Assembly (NCBI GenBank): GCA_018857735.1
Contig: JABMCL010002335.1
Coordinates: 347,501 to 411,500 of the forward strand
From: Alviniconcha marisindica
Taxonomy: Eukaryota > Mollusca > Gastropoda > Provannidae
Direction: 5' to 3'
DNA: 64,000 bases
This document shows, one piece after another, positions 46,769 to 61,057 of this stretch (its first letter is position 1; each line of letters begins with the position of its first letter). Position numbers and translations under genes: made by a program. Under the pieces are notes generated by a model. It was not told the DNA's origin. It worked only from the letters and a program-made list of their open reading frames with translations, and searched no databases.

Positions 46769-49700
46769 TGTGGTTGTGTGTGTGTGTGTATGTGTGTGTG
46801 TGTGTGTGCATGCGTGCATGCATGTGTGCATGCCACTGTGTGCGTGCCCCCCTCCCCTCCCCCCCAAAAAACCCACACACAACCAAAACACAAGCAGACA
46901 AACACACCCTGCAACAGTGACAGCTTGGTGCAATGCACACCTGGAAAGTCTGCAGCATGGAGAAGAGCATCACAGGGGTGATCATCATCAAGTTCGTTAT
47001 TACGCCAAAGACCACCCCATAAAATGAAGACTCCCCCAGGAATGTCAGCTGAGGACAACCTGATTTCCTTCATGCATTTTGAGCCAAGGAGGAAACGTTG
47101 GTGATTAGAATAATCCCAAAATTTTGTCAGAGGTTCAGGGAGCTCTGGCAGTCAGTGGCCAACAACCCTGTGAGTGCCCAGTGGGCAAATTAGTGCCCAA
47201 CAAAATCAACAGGTCTTAAATTTCAGGACTAACCCCACACCTAACAATTAACATGCACATAATGCCAGTCTTCAAAGACACCTCTCCTTTCTCGCTACCG
47301 ATCGCCCTGACGTAACCGTAATGGTTGACTGGGCATAAAACACCCAGTTACTTGCTCACTTCTTGCTGCAGTGCACATGCACTTGGGTGCAGAGCTCAGA
47401 AATGAGAGTCCCTAATTTGATGAGGCACCTGAGAAAGCCCTGTGCCCGCACAGTGCATTTGACTGAAACACGTGACGGGCACAACAGGGAGTGGGGCTAC
47501 TTTACGTCCTTACCGAGCTGCTCCAAGCAGTCCTGCACCAGTTTCTTCTCTTTCTCCTCATAGCTCTCTGTATTAGAGCGTAGCTGGGCACTCTGAAACA
47601 AACAGTTGGAATCCATTTTTTAAGGCCACCCTAAAAAGTAAAACAAAAGCGAGTCTTAAAAGCAGGGGGTGTGGGGCAGTGGTGGGGGGCCAAAGGAACA
47701 ATTACACAGTATCAACAGAACATTTGTAGTAATTTCTTTGTCTCAAAAAATATCCATTAAAAAAAATCAAGCAAATGTTCCCCACTCCCCCTCTGTGAAA
47801 TCTGAAGGCAGCAGAGAAGCACTAAATGGTAGAAGAATGCCATTCCTAGTTAACTAGGTTAAAGGGGGAAGAGAGAAAAAAAGGTTGTCATTTACAGAGT
47901 ATCAACAGAACAGTTGTATTAATTCATTTGTCTTAAAAAATATTTTTAAAATCCACAAAATGCCCCCTCCCACCCTCCATGTAATCTGAAGGCACCCAAA
48001 AAGCACTGAATGGTAGAAGAATAACAAACTGCAACCTAGTGCATTTTGAGAAACATTTCAGTACAATCATAATGAGCACTTCAAAATAAGAAATAATAGC
48101 TGCACACATGTGGAATACAAACCCCATACCTGCTAAGACCAACACATAAGCTGACAATTTCAACCTATGTGAAAAACCTCCAAATATATTTGGTTATTTT
48201 TCTTTCTTTCTTATGTGTGAAGCCATGTTAAGCATATGAACCTATGCTACATCTCCAGTGCAATGTTATGTATGACCTAGCACCGTGCAACAGCGTAACA
48301 ACAGTGAGATGCGCAGGTACCTCTAGTCGTAGACTGAGGTTTTCTTCCTCCAGCGTGCCCACTTTCCTCTGCAGCATTTCCATGTTGACCTTCCCCAGTT
48401 TGGCTGCTGCTCCATCGCTGCAAAAGACAAAACCAGCCATGGTCACTCCTGACCTTGCTTCCAGGGTGACCCTGTGCTGTTTACAGGACGTTAAGACCCA
48501 AGAACTAACTTACCCAATACAGAGCACTCATAAAGAGTCAAGTTACTCAATACTGAGCTTAACTTACAAATGACAACTGAATGGACACATATGTTACCTT
48601 CTGTAAAAACGGGTGCCCCAGGAGAAGAAAAAAAAGTGTACTGAAAGTCTTCGGTGTCAAACAGGGTTCTACACTCACCCAGTGCCTGACAAGACATTTC
48701 TGAGGGATAAAGGGATCGTGACTGTCAGGGGTATCATTCACAGACACACACATAGTCAAAGTGCTGTTTTTGCAAAGGTATTCTCACAACATTCTTTGAC
48801 GTTGAAACCTTTCTGCTCAGGAGAAATAATGGGTATTTCATTTCAAGGCATCCCAGTTTCATGCTACGCCATTAGCACTCAAAAATTGTTCACCAAAATA
48901 TGTGGAATTGGCAAGGGTTAACTTCAGAGAAAATGACACTGACTGCTGAAAATGTGAGAAAACACCACAATAATGAAAAATATAATTTCAGGCAGGATGA
49001 AATCAAACAGCAAGTTAAACCAGCTGTAGTATGAGCAGGATAGCAATAATGATTATGAAGCAGTTGTGGGATGTAGGGGCACATTTGGGGGTGGGGGTTC
49101 TTTTCATCAGTTCAGCCTTTCATGACAAAACACACACTAAACAATACTGTCAAAGCCACACAAGGCATACGACAGGTAACTGCTACCAATGAAACAGGCA
49201 AATCATGTCTGATGGTAAGCACATGATGGGCAGGTAAAATCTAACACTATAAAATGCCATGTTGAGCATGGGCTTGGGCGCATGGACTGTACATGCTGGG
49301 GTGCATGAAGTGATGAACTGTGTGCATATAAAGAGGTGTCAGCAGCAACTGAACGCAGTGCAGTTCAGTTCAAGATGGTGTCTATGTGCATGGGAAAACT
49401 CATACAATATAGTGCATATTATGCACTCAACCCCATCTCCATCTCGCGTTTTCCCAGCGCTGTCTTAGAAACACTTGAGAGCAATGGGTTTGGAGGCCGC
49501 TGGCTCTGTCTATAGTACCTACAGTAATTTAAGACACCTACCTGGGTGTGGAGTTTCCTGGGGACTGGTCCTGAAGGTCTTCACAGTAGAACCTGAGCAG
49601 CTCATCTTTAACTGACAGGTCATGCTTCAGCTGGTTGAGCTGTCCACAAACAAGTACACAATTTTATGATGACAAACAAAACAAAAAAAGGGAGAGAGAG

Positions 49701-50541
49701 AGAGATATGTGTGTGTGTGTGGGGGGGGGGAGGGGATGTATATTAATTAATGATACAACTGATGAGCAAGTGCTCAGTCAGCAGACATTGAAACTGGGAA
49801 GAGAAAAACAGCAACAACAAAAAACATCAAGTTTATGTCTAGACTCTCCCGTGACCTTAAAAATGGAAGGTCAATCAGTCAATAGAGTGATCAATTAATC
49901 TGTCAATGCATAAAATGTCACAATAACAAAGCTAAAAAGCTATTATTGTTAGTCTAAGACCCCCCCCCCCCCCCCCCACCCTCATCCCCCACCTCCCTAC
50001 CCAAACACCCCAAATAAAAACAACTAAACAAACAAAAACCAGCTATTCTTTTCTGATGCAATGACACCCCCACCCCCTACCCAAACACCCCAGATAACAA
50101 CTAAACCAACAAAAACAAATCCAGCTATTCTTTTCTGATGCAATGAAAGGAGCACATGCATGACAATGAGCATCCATCTGCTTGCACACCTTTTCATTGG
50201 CTAGTGTGAGTTGTTCATCAAGGTACTCTCCTCGACTCGAAAGCTCCTTATTTTTGGTCAAGAGGGTCTGTCCAATGCGAGCTGCCAATTCAAGGTCACG
50301 CTCTTTCTGGAAACACACAAAAAAGCATCATGTGAGTGTGGCAAATTCAGAACAACTTTGAATGAAACAGAAGGGTGGCAGTGATGTCAATAAAGCAATA
50401 ATTTGATCTACAAGCAAACTGTATCACTAGACCCCCACATTTTTAAAAAGTACAAAATAATAATAACAGATTATTTATGGTGCCCCATCTTGTAAGAGCC
50501 CGGAAGTGCTTACAAAGACATAAGGATATGTTCATTTCATT

Positions 50542-50603
<62 letters not shown>

Positions 50604-50632
50604 ACAAAGACATAGGGATATGTTCATTTCAT

Positions 50633-50668
<36 letters not shown>

Positions 50669-52988
50669 AGACACTAAGCTTGGTGACTTGCACTCAGTAC
50701 ATGATTTGTCAAGCAAAAGACAAAACAGGTATTGTAGCTTTCCATGATATAAGGCATGGAGGAACACTCAAACAGACTTAAAATAATTTACACTCTGGAA
50801 CACACAATTTCAGTTTACAACCCAGACTATAAATTATACACATTAAGCCCTTGTTGCATCTCTGGGGGGGGGGGTGGGGGGGGGGGGGGGAATGCTGCTA
50901 TTAAGTGCAGTAAACTCAGAGACCTTGACAAAATTTAACGGTGAAGTTTCGGAGTCAGCTTTGGCAGACTCAGTCTTCACATCTAAGTGGTAAATAAAAC
51001 CATAAAGTCAAATTGTGGAGAAGAGCCCCCCCCCCCCCCCCCCAAATAACAACAAAATAAAACCCTTCTAGTTGGCTATAAAGTGGCTCTGAAGATCCTA
51101 CCCAAGGCTATCAGATATCACTCTACATCCAATAAATACTTGTTTACCACCGTGCATGCACTCTGCATGAGGTTTCCAATAAAGTGACACCATAAGCTGG
51201 TGTATGTTTGCATGATGCCCAGGGAACGTGGGCTGAGATGGGAGCGGTTTCACCTGCCAGCAACCACATAACATCCAAACAGATGTAATTACACCATGTT
51301 GGTGGATACTGGAAAACATGCTGCATAAAGGCTACAGCCACTCATTCAGAATCACATACAACTAGAGTGCAGTTGTCTGCCTGGAAGCAGATAATAACAT
51401 TATGTAGAACTTTGCCATTAAGAAGTAGCTTAAGGCTCATCTGAAGATGAGGCACTTGACAAACGTTCATAATCTCTCTTTTTTAAATCATAAAAAAATT
51501 CAAGGCAATGTTTTATATGCTGATTGCCCATCTCATCACAAGAAAAAGCAGTCCAACTGCAAAGCTGCTTTGACCTCTTTTTGTGTGGGACAAATACAAA
51601 ACAAAACAAACAACAACAAATATGTATCATTACCATGTATGATGTATGGTAAAAACAAAGGCTTGCCCCATAATTTTGTCAACTTAGCCCCTTCAATGCC
51701 CCAGCCCATGAATCCTCCAGCCTGAAAAGTGGACACATACAAGCATGCAAACGGAATAGTTTCCAGTCCTGTAACAAATCTACTTTCAGTACTGTGCATT
51801 TAGATAGAGGTCCTTTTACATCTAATGTAAAGAGGGGGAAAAAAGTCTTACTGATTTAAAATTTGGGACTGACACTGGTGATTTTCAAGTGACAGTGGAA
51901 GGGTTAAAGTTCTCTTGATCCCATCACTGTCACCAAAGCTTACCTCTTCCAGCAAATGAGTGACCGCTTCAATGTCATTATAGGTCTTGGTCATCTGGGT
52001 CACCCTCTCGGCACATAGAACTGCCACAGAAAATGGAAAACACACATTGTAAGGGGCTGCCTGTTTCAATCACCACTGCTGTGCAAGGACAGGCAAGAGA
52101 AGGGGAAATGTGCACTCGCATACTCTTCAAGTTATAGACACTCACAAATACATTCTGTAAATTATGTAAATACCATTACATCCCATTGTACTTAAATGAC
52201 TGATTTTCTCTGTCTTCATTTCTTCCTCTTTTTTTCTCTTTTTTTTCTTTTCTTATATTCAGTATATTGGGTCTTCTTCTTTTTCTTTTTCCTGTCTCTT
52301 TTTCTTTCTTTTTCTTCTTCTTTTTTGCTGCTGTTCATTTTAATGAGGGGCTGGGGGTGGGGTGGGGGTGGAGGAGATAAAGTGATAAAGACATAAAACT
52401 CTTTTAAAACTCCTTTAACACTCATGTCACATAAAACAAGAAAAACCTTATCAAGGAAGCTCATGCATATAGTTAAGAACCAATAACCATCATGCACTTT
52501 TAATAATTATCACTACTATTAGTATCACCAACAGTCATCAATATTATCAGCAGCCCAACTTCCATTCCCTACCCCTCCATGTGATATACCTCTCTTCCAT
52601 GAAGAATATGACGAACGGCAAAAACAAACATCAAATTAATCTGTAGTGATATCAAATTCCATGTCCAACATAGAGAACAAAAACATCATTTGAAATTAGC
52701 TTCCAGTATGGAGAACAAAGGCAATCCACAACACCATCCAGACACAAGGCTGATCTATAGCAGCACTGACAACAGAGCTCACTGAAGCTATCAATACACA
52801 GTTCCTGCTGTTACATCAGTTCAATACAAAGAATACATCAACACATGTTTCTGACAAGCAAATTTCATGGTCACTCCATGTATAGTAGGCTCTAGAGTTG
52901 TATGAATGACAGCTAAGAAGAAGAGAGAAAAAGCCAGTTATAATGTCAACACCACAGAGAGAGAGAGATAGTGTGTGTGTGAGAGAGA

Positions 52989-53056
<68 letters not shown>

Positions 53057-53177
53057 TAGAGAGATAGTGTGTGTGTGTGTGTGTGTGAGAGAGATAGTGT
53101 GTGTGTGTGTGTGTGAGAGAGATGGTGTGTGTGTTGTAGATGTGTGTGTGTGTGAGAGAGATGTGGGTAGTTGTAGG

Positions 53178-53230
<53 letters not shown>

Positions 53231-53236
53231 TGTGTA

Positions 53237-53304
<68 letters not shown>

Positions 53305-53433
53305 TGCACGTGTGTGTGCATGTGCGTGCGTGCACGCGCGTTGATGAGGTGCGGGGAAGAGAGCTATCATAAGAGAAAGCAAAGAAAAACAATCCTTTAT
53401 TTCCGTCTTCTTCGTTTACATCATGCCCCGAAC

Positions 53434-53494
<61 letters not shown>

Positions 53495-53942
53495 CACCCC
53501 CACACACACACCCCTTTTTTAAGGATGCGGGTGCGGGCGGGGAAGGGGGGGGGGGCAATAAACATAGACACGCAGTCCTAGTTTCTGTCGCGCGACAACA
53601 TATCTGACTATCGCGTCCTACTGCACTAAGACACAGACAATGTTATCAGACAATCTTATAACCCGTTGTTTTTGAACACCACTTTTGCCAATCCCCGGCC
53701 AGTCGTCACCGCTTTGATAAAGATGTGCAAGTCAGTCTACGCTGCGGGACCGAACACCCCGTCACGGCGCCGAAAAAGCGACACGGCGCTGCAACCACCG
53801 TCAGCGGTGGGCTCGCTTCAAAGGAAGCGTGCTGCTTGCTCAAAACGTCTAGACGACGGGTCCAACGGGTAGACGAGATCAAATTAATCATGTGGAATTC
53901 GGGGCTTTGCTTTAAGATACCCTCCCTTGTTTTTCAAGAGGG

Positions 53943-53978
<36 letters not shown>

Positions 53979-56900
53979 AAATTAATCGTGTGAAATTCGC
54001 GGCTTTGCTTTAAAATACACTCCCTTGTTTTTCAAGAGAGAGAGAGAGAGAGAGGAAAAACGAGATTAATAAATAAATAAAATCAGCGCACTTAATGCTC
54101 CGACACGTGATACATGCTCCAGCCGCTTGCGGTATACACGTGACAGACGCTCACATCGTTTGAAGTCGAACGTGAAAACAGACCATAACGGTATGCGACA
54201 CGCAAGCTAAGGCACGTGACGTCGAGCTGTACTCGTGTCCGATCCCACTAGACAGATAGTCACCTACAAAACTCGGTTTCTAAAGTCAACATAAAACCAG
54301 CATATGGCATTGCAATCTTTTCTTCTTCTTCTTTTTTCCTCCTTTTAAAAAAAAAAAATTCAGATCCTTCATTTGGTAGGATGACATTCACCCGTAGAGT
54401 ATTCAGACCTGCCGAAACGTGACCGTAGCTTGTAATTTGCTGACAGATCTACAGACACCTTATACTGCCTAAAGTGCACGGTTTGGTTGCGTGCGTGGCA
54501 TCCTTCCAAACGTGCGTGATCGACGCTCACATCGCTTGAAGTCGAACATGAAAACAAACCACAGATTACGCGTGGCACCTGCTACTACGGTTTTAACGCA
54601 ACACTGGGTACCGGCAAAACGTTCTGTGGCCTTCATTTTAGAAAACGCATGAAAATAAAAACAAAAACTACAGCAAAGGGGCGGGGAGGGGAGCGTGCGC
54701 GGTGTGTGTGTGTGTGTGTGTGTGTGTTGGGGGTTGTAATATTTTACTTCAGAGATTAAATCGAAAGTGGCTGCCGAAACAGACTAACAAGACGCGTTTA
54801 ATTAATTCTGCATCAATGTAAGTGAAGAAGAAGAAGAAGCAAACAAACAAAACAACAAAAGAAGAAGAAGAAGCAGAAGAAGAAGAAGAAAACCCCGCAC
54901 ACACAATAAAACAACAACCGCAACACGGAAGTACGCGAGTCTGCATAATAAATGCTGGTTTAACCCCAGCCAGCCCCTGAAGTCCAGATTCACAGCCTCT
55001 ATGCTCTGTGTTCGTTGCTTGAGTGCTAGGTGTAGCACTAAAACTCCTCAGCTGAACACCTGCTTATTCAATGTCACGTCTAAAACTACCAGCCTTGACA
55101 GTAACACTTTACCCTGAGACGATCTCATTACATGCATAAGACGGCGCTTTCTCAAAGTCACCTGCAAAACAAAATACTGCGGAAAAGTAAAGTTTTTTTC
55201 TTCTTCTCAACTTCACCCAGTGGACAAACTTTGCAGAAAACTCGATCATTGACTCACAACACAGTATCCCCTAAAAACGGGCTAATTAGCTATTAGACAA
55301 ACGGCTGGAATAGCAGAGAATGCTACACTCCCCCCGCTTCTGGCGGTGAAAGTGGAAGTTCGTTTCCAAGTGAAAAGGACAGAGGGTTAGCTCATTAGTT
55401 CTTGGATTTTAACGTCCCGTCAACCGCACAGGGTCACCCAAGGACGGAGGGCGAGAGGGTAGTGGCCTTTGCCGTGCGGTATGGAGACATAGTGAAAATG
55501 TCTCATTCGTTTTCCACAGCTGACTGTTCTCCACTGAGGTCTGAGTCACTGCTTCCGGGGGTAGGCAGCCAGAAAAAGTAAATAAGTAAACATGGTGCTT
55601 AACGTCCACTGAAACCATAAGGCCTATTAGGGACGGGGAGAAGGGGGGAAGGGGGTACGGAGGTGGGGCGAGAGATTATATACCTATCACTACACTGTCA
55701 CCACCAGAATGACTCCTGCATTAAGATGGGCAGTGATGAGAGCCATTTTAATGTTTCATTGATTGTGAGGGACAAAATCACAAGACAGTGTCCACAGACC
55801 ACAATTTTTTGAAGAGAAAGGAGAGCCGAAGCGGTATCGAACCGAGGTCCTTCCGCTTACCAACCTAACGCCTTACCGCTAGGCCAAACCGGCTCAAACC
55901 AGAAAAAGTATCGACCTCCTCGATGATAAGGCTCGTACGATTCAAAGGGGCCATGTCATGTGTGCTGACGAGATCAAAATAAAAACAGTTTCCAGTTGAG
56001 GTTTTGATCACATGGACTTTATACCGAAGGTTTGTAAACTGGATCCTCGGATAGGAATTGCTTGGGCCTACCACAAGGTAAGAACAAAGAAAAGAAAGAA
56101 AGAAAAGAAAAAAAAAGAGAAAAAAAGAGAGAGAAACAAAAACAAAAATCTTCTTCTAAGTGGTATGTTCAAAAACAGAATCCAAAATTTGACTTAAAGA
56201 TTATATATTTAATTTTGTTTTTAGATCTGTTCTATCAGCTAAACAAAACAAAAAACAAAAAAAGTTTCAGGTTGTTAGTTCTTTTCCGTGTGAAACCATA
56301 ATTTTCGTTTGACCCCCCGCTCTCTCTCTCTCTCTTTCTCTCGGTTCAGTGCCAGTTTTAATCCACCTACACCCCAAATTCCCCTGCTACTACGGTTTTA
56401 ACGCAACACTGTTTGGGTAGCGGCAAAACGTCCTGTGGCCTTCATTCCACAAATAGCAACTGTTTGGACAGCAGCAAAACGTTGTGTGGCCTTCATTCTA
56501 CAAACAGCAACGGTCACGGAATTACTGCTGTTGACGAACAACTTGGACAACTCAAGCAAAGGAAGTCCAGCTTTCTTAGCCCAGCTCCACCTCCCTACTC
56601 ATGATCTCTTCTGGGCTAAGTTGAGGGTCCAGCTCCACCTCCCTCCTCTAAGATCTCTTGATCTTTTGATCTCGCCTGGAACCCTGTGCCATCAAACTCT
56701 CCAGACTCTACTCATAAACACACGCATCTTCTTTCTTGCTTACTGAAGTTTCTGCTTGCATATACGGGAGAAGAAGAAAAGCGATTCACACTGTTGTTTC
56801 GTGATGAATACTCCTTGCCAGCTTGGCTTTGTGCACTTTTACAGTGCCCCCTTTTTCCTTCTCAATATCATATATGAATAAAACTGGCAGGAACTCCTTG

Positions 56901-57088
56901 TATTCCTTGTTCTAATAATAACAGTAAACTGCCGCAAAAGACGTTACATTTTGTCCAATCAGATCTTGCCCACTTTGTCCAATCAGATCTTGCCCCCTAT
57001 GTATGCGAGTCAAGGCTGAGAATGACAGTACAATTTCGGGCCATGAACCTACCATCCCTCTTATCTGAGTTCTAACACCTCACCCCAC

Positions 57089-57124
<36 letters not shown>

Positions 57125-58725
57125 TGGAAACTTTCGGCATATTCCGAACGAGACCTTGCGCTTCCACAAGCCAAGTGCAATGGAATCTCCGCTGAGGACA
57201 AGTAGCTTACACACGCACTTATCCTTGGCCCACTTTGCCGCGAATTCTCTGCTCCCTGGTCAACTCTTTGGGTTCTTTGCTGACGATGGCTTTGATCGGA
57301 GCTTCTTCTTCTTTTTTTTCTTTCTTTTCTTTAAGTATGGCTTCATATCTTCCTCTCCCTTCGTAGTACTTTTCACTCAATTAATGTTTATTTCCTGTGA
57401 CCTTGTCCACAGCACTCCATATCTTCACTAAACACTTAGACTTACATGATCTACCACAAACCTGAGTTTGGCTTCAAAAGAATCATCAGCCGAGAAGATA
57501 TAGTAGAAACAGTCATTATTTTGATTATACAAGTCCTCACTGTGACCTTGACCTTGAAGATAGCACCGAGTTTTTTGCATGACGCTCCGGCCCATGATGA
57601 TGCACCACCATAGCATGTTTTGGTTACACAGGGTTGAGCGGTTCAGAAGATATTTTCTGGACAAAGCCGTACACACGGACAGACGGTCACGGCGATTCCA
57701 GTACACTGTAAGTAACTAAGTAAACATGGTGCTTAACGTCCACAGAAACCATGAGGCTTATTAGGGACGGGGAGAAGGGAGGGAGGGGGTATGGATGTGG
57801 GGGGCGGGGGGTAATTTTATACCTATCGCTACATTGTCACCACCAGAATGACTCCTGCATTAAGATGGGCAGCGGTGAGAGCCATTTAATGTTTCATAAT
57901 TGGGAGGGAAAAAGTCACAAGACAGTGTCCACAAACCACAACCTTTTAGTACTCCGTAACAAACTTGGGGGCAATATAATGAGTGGCGAGGGGACGAGAG
58001 AGAGAGGGGGGGGGGGGGGGGGGTCGTGCATTAGGTTCAGATAAGCACCCCCCCCCCCCCCCCACCACCACCACCAAAGGAAGACAGCATGTCAGTACAT
58101 GATGTTGCACGTTCCGAACATCTTCACAGGTGTCTCGTGCTAATTGGAATCTTTGATCACGGCATTACTGTTAATGATAAGCCGACAGACTACACAACGG
58201 AGCTCCCGTTACAAAGACGACCGTCTGTGTAGCTGGAAGGTGTCTGGTTACAGTTTTAGGTTCAATTAAACGTTTTGGGCAAACAAATACATAAACACTA
58301 CAAGATGCCGACCGAGACATGTTAGCGGGCAGTCTGTGTTTGTCAGAACCTTCTGGAGTGCCCACCAACAAAACGAGCAAACAGAAACGTTATTTGTTGT
58401 TGTTGTTGTTTGTTTTTGTTTGTTTTGTTTGCAGAGATTGGATACACACCAACTGTCTCCCATGACCTGGACACGCGCCAACTGCCTCCAATAAACGGGC
58501 GTCAAAGCCATGAAAAGCATTGTCTGTGATCGTGTGCGTGTCCGCGTCCGTGACAGCAGAACCAAGATTACTCTGATATCCTTCCTCTTTAGCTACAGAT
58601 CAGATCAGTACCACTGTTGCCACATAGTGTAATGTGTAGGTACTAGAATGTGCTGCTGTCTTTACCCACGATGCAAAGTAGTCTATGTAACCAAAACCTG
58701 AATAAAAATATGAAGGGGGGTTGGG

Positions 58726-58790
<65 letters not shown>

Positions 58791-59423
58791 ATTTGGATCG
58801 CAAAAAATTTACCGAGAAAAGCATTTTACACTTTTGCGTGTGTTATTTTTGTTTTGTTGTTTGTTGTTGTTTTGTTTTGTTTTTGTTTATTCGTTTGTTT
58901 ATCCAAGGCCGATCAGATGAACATTCATCATTAGGCGATTTCTCACGCGAGTCAATCAAACACCACAGACGCAAAAATGTACGTAAAAGTGTCTGTAAAA
59001 GAAATGACCCGGATGCTGAAGAAAGAAAGTGACCCCAAAAAAGAAAAAAGAAAAGAAGAAGCTATATTGCTTTCTGTACAATCCCTGACTGCGCTCATTC
59101 GCATGTGATTCTGACTGAGTGACTGTATCCTTTTATAGCGCATATATAATTACACGGGGGGCGAGGGGGCTGTGGTACCGCACAGTGCTACCGTATCTGA
59201 AAATCCTACTTTCGCCACACCGCACACATCTTCAATGTAAATGGCGGCACAAGTTCGCGCTTTACTACCTTCCGCAAATATTGCAATCTGAGACTCCGTC
59301 TGGATCAGGAAATGATAAATAAATTACTACAATTGTGTTCATAACAAAATGTAATCGCTGGTGTTAAAAGATTACTGTCATGTAGATAACACACACGCAC
59401 GTACGCACGCACACGCACGCACG

Positions 59424-59502
<79 letters not shown>

Positions 59503-59748
59503 AAAAACAAAAACAACTTCTGTTCAAACGGAACCGATGGACGCTCTACGTCCTGATGCATCCCTTTCTTGAATATTTTCAAGGAATATTTTCCAAGGAA
59601 CAGTCCATCCAGAGGGTGGGAAAATATAGTACATTAACTGAATTTAATCCAGGTCTTTTTGAGTGTGACGAAAGCCTTGCGCAAGGAAGACCTAGTTTCC
59701 ACTGGGGAAAACAAATCTGCCAACCACCAGTCGGAGATATCACTTGCG

Positions 59749-59820
<72 letters not shown>

Positions 59821-61001
59821 ATAACAGGTGTCGAAACCCGGATCGATTTTAACATCTATCAAAGCAATGTGTCGAATATAACATTAGCAGTAAAACAAAG
59901 CAGAAAACGGAAGATGTGATTAGAACTAAGGAGACGGCAACGGTTAATACGTTTCAATTTCACATTTTCACGGCGTTTCCCCTGTGCACAAAAACGTCCC
60001 CCTTCTCTTCAAAAAATCCATGTATTAATTCCCTCTCTCTCATGCGGACGGGACGCTAAAATCCATGTATTATTCCCTCTCTCTCATGCGGACGGGACGC
60101 TAAAATCCATGTATTGTTCCCTCTCTCTCATGCGGACGGGACGCTAAAATCCATGTATTATTCCCTCTCTCTCATGCGGACGGGACGCTAAAATCCATGT
60201 ATTATTCCCTCTCTCTCATGCGGACGGGACGCTAAAATCCATGTATTATTCCCTCTCTCTCATGCGGACGGGACGCTAAAATCCACGTACTGATTCCCTC
60301 TCTCTCATGCGGACTGGACGCTAAAACACATGTATTAATTCCCTCTCTCTCTCTCTCATGCGGAGGGGACGCTAAAATCCATGTATTAATTCCCCTCTCT
60401 CATGCAGATGGGACGCTAAAATCCATGTATTAATTCCCTCTCTCTCATGCGGACGGGACGCTAAAATCCATGTATTAATTCCCGCTCTCTCTCAAGCGGA
60501 CGGGACGCTAAAATCCAAGTATTAATTCCCTCTCTCTCATGCAGACGGGACGCTAAAATCCATGTATTAATTCCCTCTCTCATGCGGACGGGACGCTAAA
60601 ATCCATGTATTAATTCCCGCTCTCTCTCAAGCGGACGGGACGCTAAAATCCAAGTATTAATTCCCTCTCTCTCATGCAGACGGGACGCTAAAATCCATGT
60701 ATTAATTCCCTCTCTCATGCGGACGGGACGCTAAAATCCATGTATTAATTCCCGCTCTCTCTCAAGCGGACGGGACGCTAAAATCCAAGTATTAATTCCC
60801 TCTCTCTCATGCAGACGGGACGCTAAAATCCATGTATTAATTCCCTCTCTCATGCGGACGGGACGTTAAAATCAATGTATTAATTCCCTCTCGCTCATAC
60901 GGACGGGACGCTAAAATCCTACAATTCTCTCTGTCATCCAACAGAAATCACAGATACCAAATATCCATCTCTCTGCCTCTCCTATTTCATTTTGATGAAT
61001 C

Positions 61002-61057
<56 letters not shown>

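Noticed and set aside
46440..47073. Long His-Thr or Val-Cys open frames at 32.2, 46.5, 53.0 and 59.4 kb
   Set aside because: They are translations of GT/CA microsatellites, open in several frames on both strands.
55822..55896. Functional tRNA gene
   Set aside because: A and B boxes are present, but the stem pairing is poor and the sequence continues into a SINE body with a second, truncated copy nearby.
60015..60920. CRISPR-like regular repeat array
   Set aside because: Units are contiguous variants of one 44-45 bp sequence with no unique spacers, inside a eukaryotic intron. It is a minisatellite.
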